Shown: positions 27,253-36,271 of the stretch, piece after piece
Numbering within the stretch: the stretch's first letter is position 1
Layout of the letters: each line of letters begins with the position of its first letter
Notes under the pieces: generated by a model
Databases searched by the model: none
What the model was told of the DNA's origin: nothing
The model's input: only the letters and a program-made list of their open reading frames with translations
Made by a program: the position numbers and the translations under genes
NCBI RefSeq assembly: GCF_003860345.1
Contig: NZ_CP034179.1
Coordinates: 1,240,001 to 1,304,000, forward strand
Length of the DNA: 64,000 bases
Source of the DNA: Caenibius tardaugens NBRC 16725
GTDB lineage: Bacteria > Pseudomonadota > Alphaproteobacteria > Sphingomonadales > Sphingomonadaceae
Direction of reading: 5' to 3'

Positions 27253-28404
27253 CTATCCCGCGAACGCGACCTTCAGGTCCTCGCCTTCGCGGCTCTCGCT
27301 GGTCCGCAGGCCTCGCGCTTCGAGGATGGGCAGCACTTCATCGCGGAAATAGGGGAATTCCTTGACGTAATCGACGAAGGACAGGGTGGTCCCGCTAAAT
27401 CCTGCTTCGCGGATCGCGCAGATGCCGTCGGCGACCTGTTCGGGCGTGCCCACCAGCGGATAGCCGCCATGCCCCACGGCAAAACGATCGCGTATCAAGG
27501 TCAGCAGGTCATGGGGAAAGGATTGCGCATGGGCGAACTGCAGTTCGATGACCCGATCCAGCGTTTTCGTATCCCGGTGTTCGAACCCGAAATACTGCAC
27601 ATAATCCTCCGCCTCTTTGGTGGTCGGGCGGCACACGACATGGGAGAAGGTCAGGAGTTCGATCTCTTTCCCGCGGCTTGCGGCCAATGCTTTCAATTCC
27701 GCGGTTTCTTCAGCCGACCGTTTCAGATCGATCGCAGGCGTGAACAGGAACTCCGCATTCTTGACCGCGAAATCCCGCCCTTCTTTCGAACCTGCCGCAT
27801 TGATAACCGGGGGTAGCCCGGCAAAAGGCAAGGGATCGGAATTGACCTCCTTCAGCTGGAAAAACTCGCCATCGAAATCGAACCGTTCGGTCGAGGTCCA
27901 CAACCGCCGGACAATTTCGAACCATTCATCGGCATAGGCGTAACGAACGTCATGCCCCTCCGGCAATTCCAGACCCAGGGCTGCCATTTCCGGCGCGTTC
28001 CAGCCGGCAACGATATTCAGCCCGGCGCGCCCGTGGCCGATCTGGTCGATCGTTGCGATCTGTTTTGCCAGAACCACGGGATTGAACGCCATCGTGTGTA
28101 CCGTGGAGATTACCGTGATCCGCTGCGTCGCGGCGAGCAAACCCGCGGCCCAGGTCAGCGTTTCGAGAACATGGCCCTGAAAGTTGCTGTCGCCCGTATT
28201 GGCATAGCCAACCCAACGGGCCACCGGCAGCATGAAATCGATACCCGCATCGTCCAGCATCCGCGCAAGCGCGAGATTGTTGTCCCAGCTCGCATTCCAG
28301 CGTTCCGGCACATTGGTAATGGACATCCCGCTCGAACAGTTGGACGAAAACGTGCCCAGCTTGAACTGGTCCTTCCTGCGAAGCGAATTTACACCTGTTG
28401 TCAT
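27253..28404 (-). CDS. LLM-class flavin-dependent monooxygenase (SsuD/SfnG-like)
   Basis: 383 residues of the bacterial luciferase-like TIM-barrel family. The opening KLGTFSSNCSSGMSITNVPE, the middle GRAGLNIVAGWN and the HDVRYAYADEWFEIVRRLW segment match the alkanesulfonate/dimethylsulfone monooxygenase branch. It needs FMNH2 from a separate reductase, not seen nearby, and usually oxidises organosulfur or heterocyclic compounds. The start at ATG 28404 has GAGAGG upstream; a GTG at 28416 would swallow that site. The gene is divergent from catB across a 485-base gap, so a link to aromatic catabolism is possible but unproven. Confidence 0.85.
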   Translation of the reverse strand: MTTGVNSLRRKDQFKLGTFSSNCSSGMSITNVPERWNASWDNNLALARMLDDAGIDFMLPVARWVGYANTGDSNFQGHVLETLTWAAGLLAATQRITVISTVHTMAFNPVVLAKQIATIDQIGHGRAGLNIVAGWNAPEMAALGLELPEGHDVRYAYADEWFEIVRRLWTSTERFDFDGEFFQLKEVNSDPLPFAGLPPVINAAGSKEGRDFAVKNAEFLFTPAIDLKRSAEETAELKALAASRGKEIELLTFSHVVCRPTTKEAEDYVQYFGFEHRDTKTLDRVIELQFAHAQSFPHDLLTLIRDRFAVGHGGYPLVGTPEQVADGICAIREAGFSGTTLSFVDYVKEFPYFRDEVLPILEARGLRTSESREGEDLKVAFAG

Positions 28405-28889
28405 GGGACCTCTCACATTGATTGCGGCATTGCCGGTTCAACCGGTTTTCTCAAACCATCGCTTCCCGACATCTTTTATAAATGAAAGGTGCGCCCATTC
28501 CGTTTTATCACGGGAACTACTTTTACTTAATCAGGCACATCTTTCGTAGGCATAAGAAAAGTATTCATTTCGTTCTGGCAGAGCGCATTCAGCTAATCAG
28601 ACCTGCAACAAACTCCGCTCGCGGCTATACTTGGCAGATGGCCTTTCCGCATTGCTATCCATATTGCGCGTTCTTTAGCCGCTGAACGCATCGGCGTTTT
28701 ATTCGCGGAATTGAGCTAGGCTCCGCAGGATACGGCTAGCCGAGCGGCGGGCCATGCCAGTAGCCTGATCATGGTTTCGGGAGGGTATCAGCTCTAACTA
28801 TACCTTTAAGGTATAATATTGGACCCATTCAATCATTCCCGTTCGCGTGCCGGGCGTTCATAATGCGCTGCCCGAATAAGAGGTGTGTA
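28405..28889. other. Gene-free divergent control region upstream of catB
   Basis: A 485-base gap between the LLM oxygenase and catB. The part from about 28460 to 28680 is visibly more AT-rich than the surroundings. A 67-codon frame at 28482-28685 has no recognisable content and is not called. The right-hand end carries a LysR-type operator and a TATAAT hexamer (see 28799). The left end should hold the LLM gene promoter, which I cannot place. Confidence 0.6.
28799..28817 (+). promoter_or_regulatory. CatM/BenM-type LysR operator and -10 box before catB
   Basis: TATACCTT-T-AAGGTATA is a 17-base perfect palindrome containing ATAC-N7-GTAT (28800-28814), the known recognition form of CatM/BenM regulators that respond to cis,cis-muconate. 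Its right edge runs into TATAAT (28812-28817), a consensus -10. It lies 73 bases before the catB ATG. A matching site is at 43940. Confidence 0.72.
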
Positions 28890-30041
28890 ATGGCGATTAT
28901 CGAGCGAATTGAAGTGTTCCTGGTCGATGTACCGACAATTCGTTCGCATGTTCTGGCAATGGCGACAATGAACAGCCAGGTGCTGTGTATCGTTCGCCTG
29001 CACTGTTCGGATGGCATAGTCGGCGTCGGAGAAGCGACGACAATCGGGGGCCTTTCCTACGGACCGGAAAGCCCCGAAACGATCAAGCTCGCGATCGAAA
29101 CCTATTTTGCACCGGTGCTCGAAGGCATCGATGCCACGCGGCCTGCCCAGGCCATGGCGCGCCTTTCCGCACATATCGTGGGCAACCATTTCGCGAAATG
29201 CGCCATCGAAACCGCACTGCTGGACGCGCAGGGCAAACGATCGCGTTTACCGGTGAGCGAACTGATCGGCGGCCGCGTGCGCGATCGCCTGCCTGTCCTC
29301 TGGACTCTGGCAAGCGGCAATACCGCGCGCGACATCGAAGAGGCTGAGGATATGATCAGCCGCAAGCGCCACAATGCCTTCAAGCTGAAAATTGGCAAAC
29401 GCAGCCTTGAAGACGATGTCGCGCATGTTGCCGCGATCAAGAGGGCGCTGGGCGACAGCGCGTCAATCCGCGTCGATGTCAACATGGCCTGGGATGAAAC
29501 CACGGCCGCGCGCGGCATCGATATGCTGGCCGATGCCGGATGCGATCTTGTGGAACAGCCGATCACCCGCAGCAATCTGGCAGGCATGGCACGATTAAGC
29601 GCCCGTGCCCGTATTCCGATCATGGCGGATGAATCGCTGACCGGGCCGACGACAGCCTATGATTTCGCCACGCATGCCGGGGCGCATGTCTTCGCAGTCA
29701 AAATCGAACAATCGGGCGGCTTGCTGGCCGCAAGGCAAGTTCAGGCCATCGCGGAAGCCGCTGGCGTGGCCCTGTATGGCGGGACGATGCTCGAAGCGGG
29801 CATTGGCACGGTTGCATCGGCGCATGTCTTCGCGACGTTCGCCCGGCTTCCCTTCGGTACGGAATTGTTCGGACCGCTGCTGCTGACCGACGAAATCCTC
29901 ACCACCCCGCTCGAATATGCGGACTTCTCGCTGAAGGTCCCGGACAGCCCCGGACTGGGCATCGACCTTGACGAGGATCGCATCGCTTTCCTGCGGCGGG
30001 ATGCCCCGCGCAAGACTATCTCCATTCCTTCCACACAGTAG
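28890..30041 (+). CDS. catB: Muconate cycloisomerase
   Basis: 383 residues of the enolase superfamily, muconate-lactonising subgroup. An N-terminal capping domain (IERIEVFLVDVPTIRSHVLA) precedes a barrel with the KxK base motif in AFKLKIGKR, metal-binding Asp/Glu/Asp in DVNMAWDE, LVEQPI and MADES, and the second lysine in FAVKIEQSGG. It converts cis,cis-muconate to muconolactone in the catechol branch of the beta-ketoadipate pathway. ATG 28890 with GAGGTGT is used rather than an in-frame ATG 27 bases earlier. It is first of seven same-strand genes covering the whole pathway from catechol to acetyl-CoA plus succinyl-CoA. Confidence 0.94.
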   Translation: MAIIERIEVFLVDVPTIRSHVLAMATMNSQVLCIVRLHCSDGIVGVGEATTIGGLSYGPESPETIKLAIETYFAPVLEGIDATRPAQAMARLSAHIVGNHFAKCAIETALLDAQGKRSRLPVSELIGGRVRDRLPVLWTLASGNTARDIEEAEDMISRKRHNAFKLKIGKRSLEDDVAHVAAIKRALGDSASIRVDVNMAWDETTAARGIDMLADAGCDLVEQPITRSNLAGMARLSARARIPIMADESLTGPTTAYDFATHAGAHVFAVKIEQSGGLLAARQVQAIAEAAGVALYGGTMLEAGIGTVASAHVFATFARLPFGTELFGPLLLTDEILTTPLEYADFSLKVPDSPGLGIDLDEDRIAFLRRDAPRKTISIPSTQ

Positions 30042-30050
30042 GCCTGACCC

Positions 30051-30341
30051 ATGCTCTTCAAAGTCGAAATGGACGTCAACGTACCGACCGGATACGATCC
30101 CGACCGGTTCGAGGAACTGAAAGCAGCCGAAAAGGCCCGTTTCCAGGAACTGCAGCGCGCCGGAACCTGGCGCCACATCTGGCGCGTGGTCGGCCAGTAC
30201 AGCAATGTCAGCATCTTCGACGTGCCGAGCAACGCCGAACTGCATGACATCCTGATCGGCCTCCCGCTCTATCCCTTCATGGATATCCGCGTGACGGCGC
30301 TCTGCCGCCATCCGTCGTCGCTGCACGAAGACGATCGCTAG
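30051..30341 (+). CDS. catC: Muconolactone delta-isomerase
   Basis: 96 residues, exactly the normal length of CatC. The opening MLFKVEMDVNVPTGYDPDRF, the central LQRAGTWRHIWRVVGQYSNVSIFDV and the end LPLYPFMDIRVTALCRHPSS are diagnostic. It is a small decameric ferredoxin-like-fold enzyme that moves the double bond of muconolactone to give 3-oxoadipate enol-lactone, the substrate of the pcaD product at the end of this operon. It starts 9 bases after catB. Confidence 0.96.
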   Translation: MLFKVEMDVNVPTGYDPDRFEELKAAEKARFQELQRAGTWRHIWRVVGQYSNVSIFDVPSNAELHDILIGLPLYPFMDIRVTALCRHPSSLHEDDR

Positions 30342-30372
30342 GTTTTCAATTCATATTTCAGGAGAGGTGTTA

Positions 30373-31263
30373 ATGACCGAGGATTTCGTAAAAACCCCCC
30401 AGGTGCAAACGCTGTTGAATCAAGCCAGCGGCCTCCTGAGCGAGGGCGGTGACAAACGGCTGAAGGACATCACGCGCGACCTCGTCGAAGCGATCATGAC
30501 GACGATCGTCAAACACGATGTAACGCAGGACGAATTCTGGTCTGCGATCAAGTTCTTCCAGGAAGCAGGGCCTGAATTCGGGCTGATCGTACCCGGTGTC
30601 GGTCTCGAACATTTTCTCGATCTCGTGCTGGACGCGCGGGATGCGGAAGCAGGCCAGACGGGCGGAACGCCGCGTACGATCGAAGGCCCGCTCTATGTCG
30701 CGGGCGCCCCGCTGGTGGAAGGCGATGTCAATCTGACCGACGATCCGGACGACACGGATACCCTCTATATGACCGGTCAGATCACTGGCCCCGATCAGGA
30801 ACCTGTAAAGGACGCCATCCTGCATGTCTGGCACGCCAATTCGAAGGGCTTCTATTCCTACTTCGATCCGACGGGCGAACAGACGCCGTTCAACAACCGC
30901 CGCCGGATCAAGATCGGCAGCGATGGCCGTTACGCCTTCCACTCGCGCATGCCGAACGGTTACAGCGTGCCGCCCGAAGGCCCCACGGACCGCCTGATGA
31001 AGGCGCTCGGCAGGCACGGCAATCGCCCGGCGCATGTCCACTTCTTCGTCGAGGCCCCCGGATACCGGCAGTTGACGACGCAGATCAATTTCGGCGACGA
31101 TCCGTTTGCCGGTGACGATTTCGCGTTCGCCACCCGCGAAGGCCTTCTGCCTGTGCCCAACCGCCAGGGCGAAAGCGCCTACATCGCCTTCGATTTCGAA
31201 CTGCAACGCGCCAAAGCGGCCGGCGATGAAGGCTTCTCCGCCCGCGCACGGGCAGAAGCGTAA
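30373..31263 (+). CDS. catA: Catechol 1,2-dioxygenase
   Basis: 296 residues of the intradiol dioxygenase family. An N-terminal helical dimer domain (about 1-100) is followed by the catalytic beta-sandwich. The Fe(III) ligands are Y161 (GFYSYFD), Y197 (PNGYSVPP), H221 and H223 (RPAHVHFF), and GPLY at 105-108 lines the pocket. It cleaves catechol between the hydroxyls to cis,cis-muconate. Hydroxyquinol dioxygenases look alike, but placement after catB and catC makes catechol the likely substrate. GAGAGGTG precedes ATG 30373. Confidence 0.93.
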   Translation: MTEDFVKTPQVQTLLNQASGLLSEGGDKRLKDITRDLVEAIMTTIVKHDVTQDEFWSAIKFFQEAGPEFGLIVPGVGLEHFLDLVLDARDAEAGQTGGTPRTIEGPLYVAGAPLVEGDVNLTDDPDDTDTLYMTGQITGPDQEPVKDAILHVWHANSKGFYSYFDPTGEQTPFNNRRRIKIGSDGRYAFHSRMPNGYSVPPEGPTDRLMKALGRHGNRPAHVHFFVEAPGYRQLTTQINFGDDPFAGDDFAFATREGLLPVPNRQGESAYIAFDFELQRAKAAGDEGFSARARAEA

Positions 31264-31283
31264 GATCTGGAAACCAGCCCGGC

Positions 31284-31994
31284 ATGAACAAGATTTATCC
31301 ATCCCCCGCCGCAGCACTCGACGGCCTGCTGTTCGACGGTATGACGATCATGTCGGGCGGGTTCGGGCTTTCCGGTAATCCGGAAAGCCTGATCCCTGAA
31401 ATCCGCGCGTCGGGTGTCACCGGCCTTACCGTCATCTCGAACAATGCCGGTGCCGATGGTTTTGGCCTGTGGATGCTGCTGGAAACCAGGCAAATCAGGA
31501 AAATGATCTCCTCCTATGTCGGGGAGAACAAGCTGTTCGAGAGCCAGTATCTTTCCGGTGAACTCGAACTCGAACTCAATCCTCAGGGCACACTGGCCGA
31601 ACGTATTCGCGCCGGTGGCGCGGGCATTCCCGCCTTCTACACGCGTACGGGCGTTGGCACGGTAGTCGCAGAAGGCAAACCCACCGAACTGTTCGATGGG
31701 GAGGAATATGTGCGCGAGACCTGGCTCCGCGCCGACCTGTCGATCATCAAGGCGTGGCGGGCCGATCCGGCTGGCAATCTGATGTTCCGCAAAACGGCCC
31801 GTAACTTCAATCCCAACATGGCAACAGCGGGCAGGATAACCGTAGTGGAAGTCGAGGAAATCGTGCCTGAAGGCAGCTTCGACCCCGATGCGGTGCACAC
31901 CCCCGGCATTTACGTCGATCGGATCGTGCTTTCGACCATCAACGAGAAGCGCATCGAAAAACTCACCACCCGCGCGCGTGGAGATGCGTCATGA
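31284..31994 (+). CDS. pcaI: 3-oxoadipate CoA-transferase subunit A
   Basis: 236 residues of the family I CoA-transferase alpha subunit (SCOT/AtoD type): [18 protein letters not shown] for CoA binding, [12 protein letters not shown], and the tail [27 protein letters not shown]. With subunit B it moves CoA from succinyl-CoA to 3-oxoadipate. By sequence alone it could serve acetoacetate, but the place between catA and a pcaF-type thiolase fixes the role. Its stop overlaps the start of subunit B (ATGA). Confidence 0.92.
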   Translation: MNKIYPSPAAALDGLLFDGMTIMSGGFGLSGNPESLIPEIRASGVTGLTVISNNAGADGFGLWMLLETRQIRKMISSYVGENKLFESQYLSGELELELNPQGTLAERIRAGGAGIPAFYTRTGVGTVVAEGKPTELFDGEEYVRETWLRADLSIIKAWRADPAGNLMFRKTARNFNPNMATAGRITVVEVEEIVPEGSFDPDAVHTPGIYVDRIVLSTINEKRIEKLTTRARGDAS

Positions 31995-32641
31995 GCTGGT
32001 CGCGTGACGAAATGGCAGCGCGCGCTGCGGCCGAACTGCGTGATGGCTATTATGTCAATCTGGGTATCGGTATTCCCACGCTGGTCGCCAATCATGTCCC
32101 CGCCGGGGTGAATGTCACCCTGCAATCGGAAAACGGCATGTTGGGCATCGGCCCGTTTCCCTATGAGGGGGAGGCCGACCCGGACCTAATCAACGCGGGC
32201 AAGCAGACCATCACCGCGCTGCCCACATCCAGCTTCTTCTCTTCGGCAGACAGTTTCGCGATGATCCGTGGCGGCCATATCGACATGGCCGTGCTGGGCG
32301 CGATGGAAGTCGCCGCCAATGGCGATCTCGCCAACTGGACCATACCCGGCAAGATGGTGAAAGGCATGGGCGGCGCCATGGACCTTGTCGCCGGGGTGAA
32401 GCGTATTGTCGTGGTCATGGACCATGTGGCCAAGGATGGTTCCCCCAAAATTCTGGAATGCTGCACCTTGCCGCTGACCGGCCGGGGGGTGGTCGACCTG
32501 ATCATCACCGACCTTGCGGTGATTGCCGTCGACCGCAAGCAAGGGGGGCTGACTCTGCTTGAAACCGCCCCCGGCGTTACAGTCGAAGACGTGGTTGCCA
32601 AAACCGGTGCGCCCCTGGCGCTCGGGCAGCTCGGATCATGA
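31991..32641 (+). CDS. pcaJ: 3-oxoadipate CoA-transferase subunit B
   Basis: 216 residues, beta subunit of the same transferase. The catalytic glutamate is E47 in [13 protein letters not shown], which forms the covalent CoA thioester. [30 protein letters not shown] and the [18 protein letters not shown] stretch are typical. It is coupled by ATGA overlaps to both neighbours (pcaI upstream, pcaF downstream), which keeps stoichiometry of the heteromer. Confidence 0.94.
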   Translation: MSWSRDEMAARAAAELRDGYYVNLGIGIPTLVANHVPAGVNVTLQSENGMLGIGPFPYEGEADPDLINAGKQTITALPTSSFFSSADSFAMIRGGHIDMAVLGAMEVAANGDLANWTIPGKMVKGMGGAMDLVAGVKRIVVVMDHVAKDGSPKILECCTLPLTGRGVVDLIITDLAVIAVDRKQGGLTLLETAPGVTVEDVVAKTGAPLALGQLGS

Positions 32642-33840
32642 GCGCGGCATTCCTTTGCGACGCCCTGCGCACGCCCATCGGGCGCTATGGCGGTGCACTC
32701 GCCACCGTGCGCGCCGATGATCTCGCCGCCCTGCCGATTGCGGCGCTGATCGCACGTTCCGGGATTGATCCGGCCGTGATCGATGACGTGATCCTGGGCA
32801 GCGCCAATCAGGCTGGTGAGGACAATCGCAATGTCGCGCGCATGGCGGCCCTGCTGGCCGGTTTGCCCGACACTGTCGGCGGCGCGACCATCAACCGGCT
32901 CTGCGCATCCGGGCTGGATGCCGTCGGTTCCGCCGCACGCGCGATCCGCGCCGGTGACACCGACCTGATGATCGCCGGTGGCGTGGAGAGCATGACCCGC
33001 GCGCCGTTCGTCATGCCTAAGGCGGACAGCGCCTTTGCCCGCACCCCCGCCATTTTTGACACCACCATCGGCTGGCGCTTCGTCAATCCACGCATGAAGG
33101 CGCTCTACGGCGTCGATTCCATGCCCGAAACGGGCGAAAACGTGGCGGCAGAATTCGGCATTGCGCGCGCCGATCAGGATGCCTTCGCACTGCGTAGCCA
33201 GCAGAAGGCCGCCGCCGCGCAGGCAAGCGGCTATTTCGCGGAAGAAATCGTCCCGGTTACGATCACCGACCGCAAAGGGCGCGAAACCGTGTTCGCGGTA
33301 GACGAACATCCCCGTGCGGATACCACAGCGGAGATGCTGGCGAAGCTGAAACCCATCGTCCGCCCGGATGGCACCGTCACCGCAGGCAATGCATCCGGCG
33401 TCAACGATGGCGCGGCGGCGATGCTGGTGGCCAGCGAAAGCGCGATCCGCGATCACGGTCTCCACCCGCGTGCACGCATTCTGGGCATGGCCAGCGCCGG
33501 GGTGCCCCCGCGTATCATGGGAATCGGTCCGGTACCGGCAACGCAAAAGCTGCTGCAACGGCTTGGTCTCAAGCTTGATCAATGCGATGCCATCGAACTG
33601 AACGAGGCCTTTGCATCGCAAGGGCTGACTGTGCTGCGCGGGCTTGGTCTGGCCGACGATGATCCACGGGTGAACCCCAATGGCGGCGCGATCGCACTGG
33701 GCCACCCGCTGGGCATGTCGGGTGCCCGCATCCTGATGACCCTTGTCCACCAGCTCGAACGGACTGGCGGGCGCCTTGGCTTGGCGACGCTGTGCATCGG
33801 GGTCGGTCAGGGGCTTGCTGTCGCTGTGGAGCGTGTCTGA
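32638..33840 (+). CDS. pcaF: 3-oxoadipyl-CoA thiolase
   Basis: 400 residues, thiolase family. The active-site C89 lies in [21 protein letters not shown] carries the catalytic His, and the C-terminal [17 protein letters not shown] holds the second Cys. The segment [19 protein letters not shown] and the [22 protein letters not shown] region are PcaF/PaaJ-like. It splits 3-oxoadipyl-CoA into succinyl-CoA and acetyl-CoA, the last step of the pathway. It overlaps the upstream gene by ATGA and the downstream one by a single base (TGATG). Confidence 0.94.
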   Translation: MSAAFLCDALRTPIGRYGGALATVRADDLAALPIAALIARSGIDPAVIDDVILGSANQAGEDNRNVARMAALLAGLPDTVGGATINRLCASGLDAVGSAARAIRAGDTDLMIAGGVESMTRAPFVMPKADSAFARTPAIFDTTIGWRFVNPRMKALYGVDSMPETGENVAAEFGIARADQDAFALRSQQKAAAAQASGYFAEEIVPVTITDRKGRETVFAVDEHPRADTTAEMLAKLKPIVRPDGTVTAGNASGVNDGAAAMLVASESAIRDHGLHPRARILGMASAGVPPRIMGIGPVPATQKLLQRLGLKLDQCDAIELNEAFASQGLTVLRGLGLADDDPRVNPNGGAIALGHPLGMSGARILMTLVHQLERTGGRLGLATLCIGVGQGLAVAVERV

Positions 33841-34628
33841 TGAGCGTAGAGTACTTCGTTACCGGTGACGGCTGCCGGATTGCTTGGCGTTACGATGGCC
33901 CGGCAGGCGCGCCTGTGCTGCTCCTGTCGAACTCTCTCGGCACTGACATGGGCATGTGGGAACCACAAATGGCGGCATGGACGCAGACCTTTCGCGTCCT
34001 GCGCTACGACCAGCGCGGCCATGGCGCCTCGGACGCGCCAGCGGGCGCCTATTCGCTCGACCGGCTGGGGCGCGATGTCGTGGAACTGCTCGATACGCTC
34101 AATCCCGGTCCTGTCGATTTCTGCGGGCTGTCACTGGGCGGGATGACCGGACAATGGCTGGGCATCCGCGAACCGCAGCACTTGCGTCGGCTGGTTCTGG
34201 CCAACACCTCGTCCTTCATGGGGCCACCGGCCAATTGGGATGCGCGCATCGCCCTTGTCCGCAGTGAAGGGATCGTCCCCTTGGCGCAGGCATCGCTTGA
34301 CCGCTGGTTCACCCCGGACTTTCTGGCAGAAGGATCTGCAGCCATCGATGGCATTGCGCGAATGCTGCAGGCGGGCAATCCACAAGGCTATGCGGGCTGT
34401 TGCGCTGCCATCCGCGACATGGATATGCGCCGGACTGTCAGCCTGATCGACAGGCCCACACTGGTTATCGGCGGCACGCGCGATCCGGCAACACCCCCAC
34501 CGCATAGCGAGGCGCTGGCAGGCGCCATCGCGGCTTCCCAGCTGGTTATGCTGGAAGCAGCCCACCTCTCCAATGTCGAACGGCCCGACACTTTCGCGCG
34601 GGCCGTTCTCGATTTTCTCACAAGCTGA
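33840..34628 (+). CDS. pcaD: 3-oxoadipate enol-lactonase
   Basis: 262 residues, alpha/beta-hydrolase. Nucleophile elbow GLSLGGM with S98, an acid within GGTRDPATP and the histidine H242 in AAHLSNVE complete the triad; YDQRGHGASDAPAG is the usual oxyanion region. It opens the enol-lactone made by the catC product to 3-oxoadipate. Although biochemically it acts before pcaIJ and pcaF, it is last in the operon. ATG 33840 shares a base with the pcaF stop. The genes beyond it run in the opposite direction. Confidence 0.93.
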   Translation: MSVEYFVTGDGCRIAWRYDGPAGAPVLLLSNSLGTDMGMWEPQMAAWTQTFRVLRYDQRGHGASDAPAGAYSLDRLGRDVVELLDTLNPGPVDFCGLSLGGMTGQWLGIREPQHLRRLVLANTSSFMGPPANWDARIALVRSEGIVPLAQASLDRWFTPDFLAEGSAAIDGIARMLQAGNPQGYAGCCAAIRDMDMRRTVSLIDRPTLVIGGTRDPATPPPHSEALAGAIAASQLVMLEAAHLSNVERPDTFARAVLDFLTS

Positions 34629-34637
34629 AAAGGAAGG

Positions 34638-34657
34638 CGTCTCCCTAAACGGAGACG
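34638..34657. terminator. Hairpin at the convergent end of pcaD and the small protein gene
   Basis: A 7-base stem CGTCTCC/GGAGACG with the loop CTAAAC; the loop contains the stop codon of the minus-strand gene. No T run is present, so it may be only a weak terminator. Confidence 0.4.
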
Positions 34658-34998
34658 TCCCCGTGATCCGCGACGAAGCGGTGCGCATCGAAACTGAACG
34701 GCACTTCGCTGCTTCCCCCATAGAGTTCATGATGCGGCGCGGCTTCCGCATAGGCGCAGGCCAGCATCAGGGCATTGCGCTGCTCCGCCGTTTCCGGCTG
34801 CGCCGGACAGTCGCCGAGATAGGCCAGCAACGCCCCCAGGCGCGGGAACAGTGTTTCGTGAAAGGCCGCAAAATCGCTGGCAGTGGCGGCATAGCGCACC
34901 ACATTGCGCGCGTTCTCGGTTGGTCTGGCCCAGATTTGGGCCAGGGTTTCGAGATCAGCGAAGCCTTCCGGCAGGCGGGAATAGTCTGCAGTCGTCAT
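34645..34998 (-). CDS. Small uncharacterised Rieske-associated protein, copy A (APHxELYGG family)
   Basis: 117 residues, no domain I recognise. It is clearly related to the protein at 40792-41160. Both start with a short LP..FADL segment and share a central helix (AFHETLFPRLGALLAYL here). Both end with a motif AEAAPHHELYGG, then VPFSFDAHRFVADHG. The fixed PH, E, YGG, FD and HG residues are those most likely to matter. Its start overlaps the stop of the Rieske alpha gene (ATGA), and the second copy also follows a Rieske alpha gene. It is therefore probably an accessory or assembly factor, or a small subunit, of the oxygenase. Function unknown; no signal peptide or membrane segment. Confidence 0.8.
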   Translation of the reverse strand: MTTADYSRLPEGFADLETLAQIWARPTENARNVVRYAATASDFAAFHETLFPRLGALLAYLGDCPAQPETAEQRNALMLACAYAEAAPHHELYGGSSEVPFSFDAHRFVADHGDVSV

Positions 34999-36233
34999 TG
35001 TGTGCCTCCGGCCAGATAGCTGTCGAGCGTTCGTGCGGCATGGCGGATCAGAAATTCCTGATCCATCAGTTGCATGTCATCGATGGCTCCGGACATGATG
35101 CCGGTGAAGGTGTCTTCCATCGTTGCGGTGTCTTCCAGCCAGGCATTGCGATGCAGCGCATTGACGTGCACTTGCGCGGCATATTCCGCCGCGTTTCTGG
35201 CCGGGCGGAAGTAGTTGATCCCTTCCCACAGCGTCGTACCGTGATCGAGCGGCCAGAACTGGTGGGTGAAATAGGACAGCCCCGGATAGCCGCAACCCGA
35301 TGCGAGATGGATCAGCAGGTTCGGAAAGACGTTGGGCAATTCGAACTGAAAATCGTCACGCCGCGTCGGGTTGATATGCACCGGCAACTGCTCGGCATGC
35401 GGTTTGTGCGCGTCGCTGGCATGGAGAACGCCTGCGAAGACTTGCGTCGATGGCGCGGCTTCCATCCCGGCGCCATAGATGGTCGAGGATGCGTGCGGCC
35501 CGATCAGCTTGAAGTCGCTATGTTCGATACCGCGAAACCCGGGCAGCGAACCGGCGTGGATGGTCGGCACGTGATAGCCTTCGGAGAAGGCATAGTGCGC
35601 GACTTTCCAATTGCATTTCAACACGGTCGAATAGCGAAATGCGGTGGTCGATTCATGGTAAGGGTAGCCGCCAAACAGCGTGGCGAAATCGCCCAGATAG
35701 TCCTTCAAGGACTGTGCGGGGTTCGGATCGAAGTTGATGAAGACGAACCCTTCCCATTCGTCACAGGCAATTTCGCGCAGGCCCAGACAACTCTTGTCGA
35801 GATGCCCGAACGCCTCTTCCATCGGCACCGATTTGAGGGGCCCATCCGTGCCGAAGACCCAGCCATGGAAACGGCAGGTGACAACATTGGCCCGCGCACG
35901 GCCGTAGGTTTCAAAACCCTTGTTCGGCACGACCTTGTTGCCGCGATGCGTGCAGACATTGTGGTGCGCACGAATTTTGCCATCCTTGCCGCGCACAATC
36001 AGGATCGATGCATCCGCGACAGGCAGTTCCTTGACCTTGTAATCGCCCGGATTGGGCAATTCCCATGCCGTGGCGACCTTGAGCCAGACCTTCTTGAAAA
36101 GCTGTTCCTTCTCAATCTCATAGATCTCCGGATCACGGATTGCCCGGACAGGGATGGGATCGATGCCCAGTTCATCCCGGATTTCCGGCACGGTGCGCCG
36201 GATATGATCCAGGGCCGCAATTGTGTCCTGCAT
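34995..36233 (-). CDS. Rieske non-heme iron oxygenase alpha subunit, copy A
   Basis: 412 residues. The N-terminal Rieske 2Fe-2S ligands are C94/H96 (CTHRGN) and C120/H123 (CRFHGW). The mononuclear iron ligands are H221 and H226 in EGYHVPTIHAG, with an Asp probably in LEDTATMED. It activates O2 to hydroxylate an aromatic or similar ring. No classical beta-subunit gene follows; instead there is the small ELYGG protein downstream and a SnoaL-like gene upstream, and the ring-hydroxylase beta subunits share that SnoaL/NTF2 fold. The substrate is unknown. Convergence on the cat/pca operon and the adjacent TonB receptor suggests an aromatic that ends as catechol. Confidence 0.92.
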   Translation of the reverse strand: MQDTIAALDHIRRTVPEIRDELGIDPIPVRAIRDPEIYEIEKEQLFKKVWLKVATAWELPNPGDYKVKELPVADASILIVRGKDGKIRAHHNVCTHRGNKVVPNKGFETYGRARANVVTCRFHGWVFGTDGPLKSVPMEEAFGHLDKSCLGLREIACDEWEGFVFINFDPNPAQSLKDYLGDFATLFGGYPYHESTTAFRYSTVLKCNWKVAHYAFSEGYHVPTIHAGSLPGFRGIEHSDFKLIGPHASSTIYGAGMEAAPSTQVFAGVLHASDAHKPHAEQLPVHINPTRRDDFQFELPNVFPNLLIHLASGCGYPGLSYFTHQFWPLDHGTTLWEGINYFRPARNAAEYAAQVHVNALHRNAWLEDTATMEDTFTGIMSGAIDDMQLMDQEFLIRHAARTLDSYLAGGTQ

Positions 36234-36271
36234 TGTATGTACTCCAGTATTGAAAGGGCAGGTTCCGGCAT

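Noticed and set aside
28482-28685. A 67-codon frame in the gap before catB
   Set aside because: No ribosome site of note, unusual composition and no similarity I can recognise.
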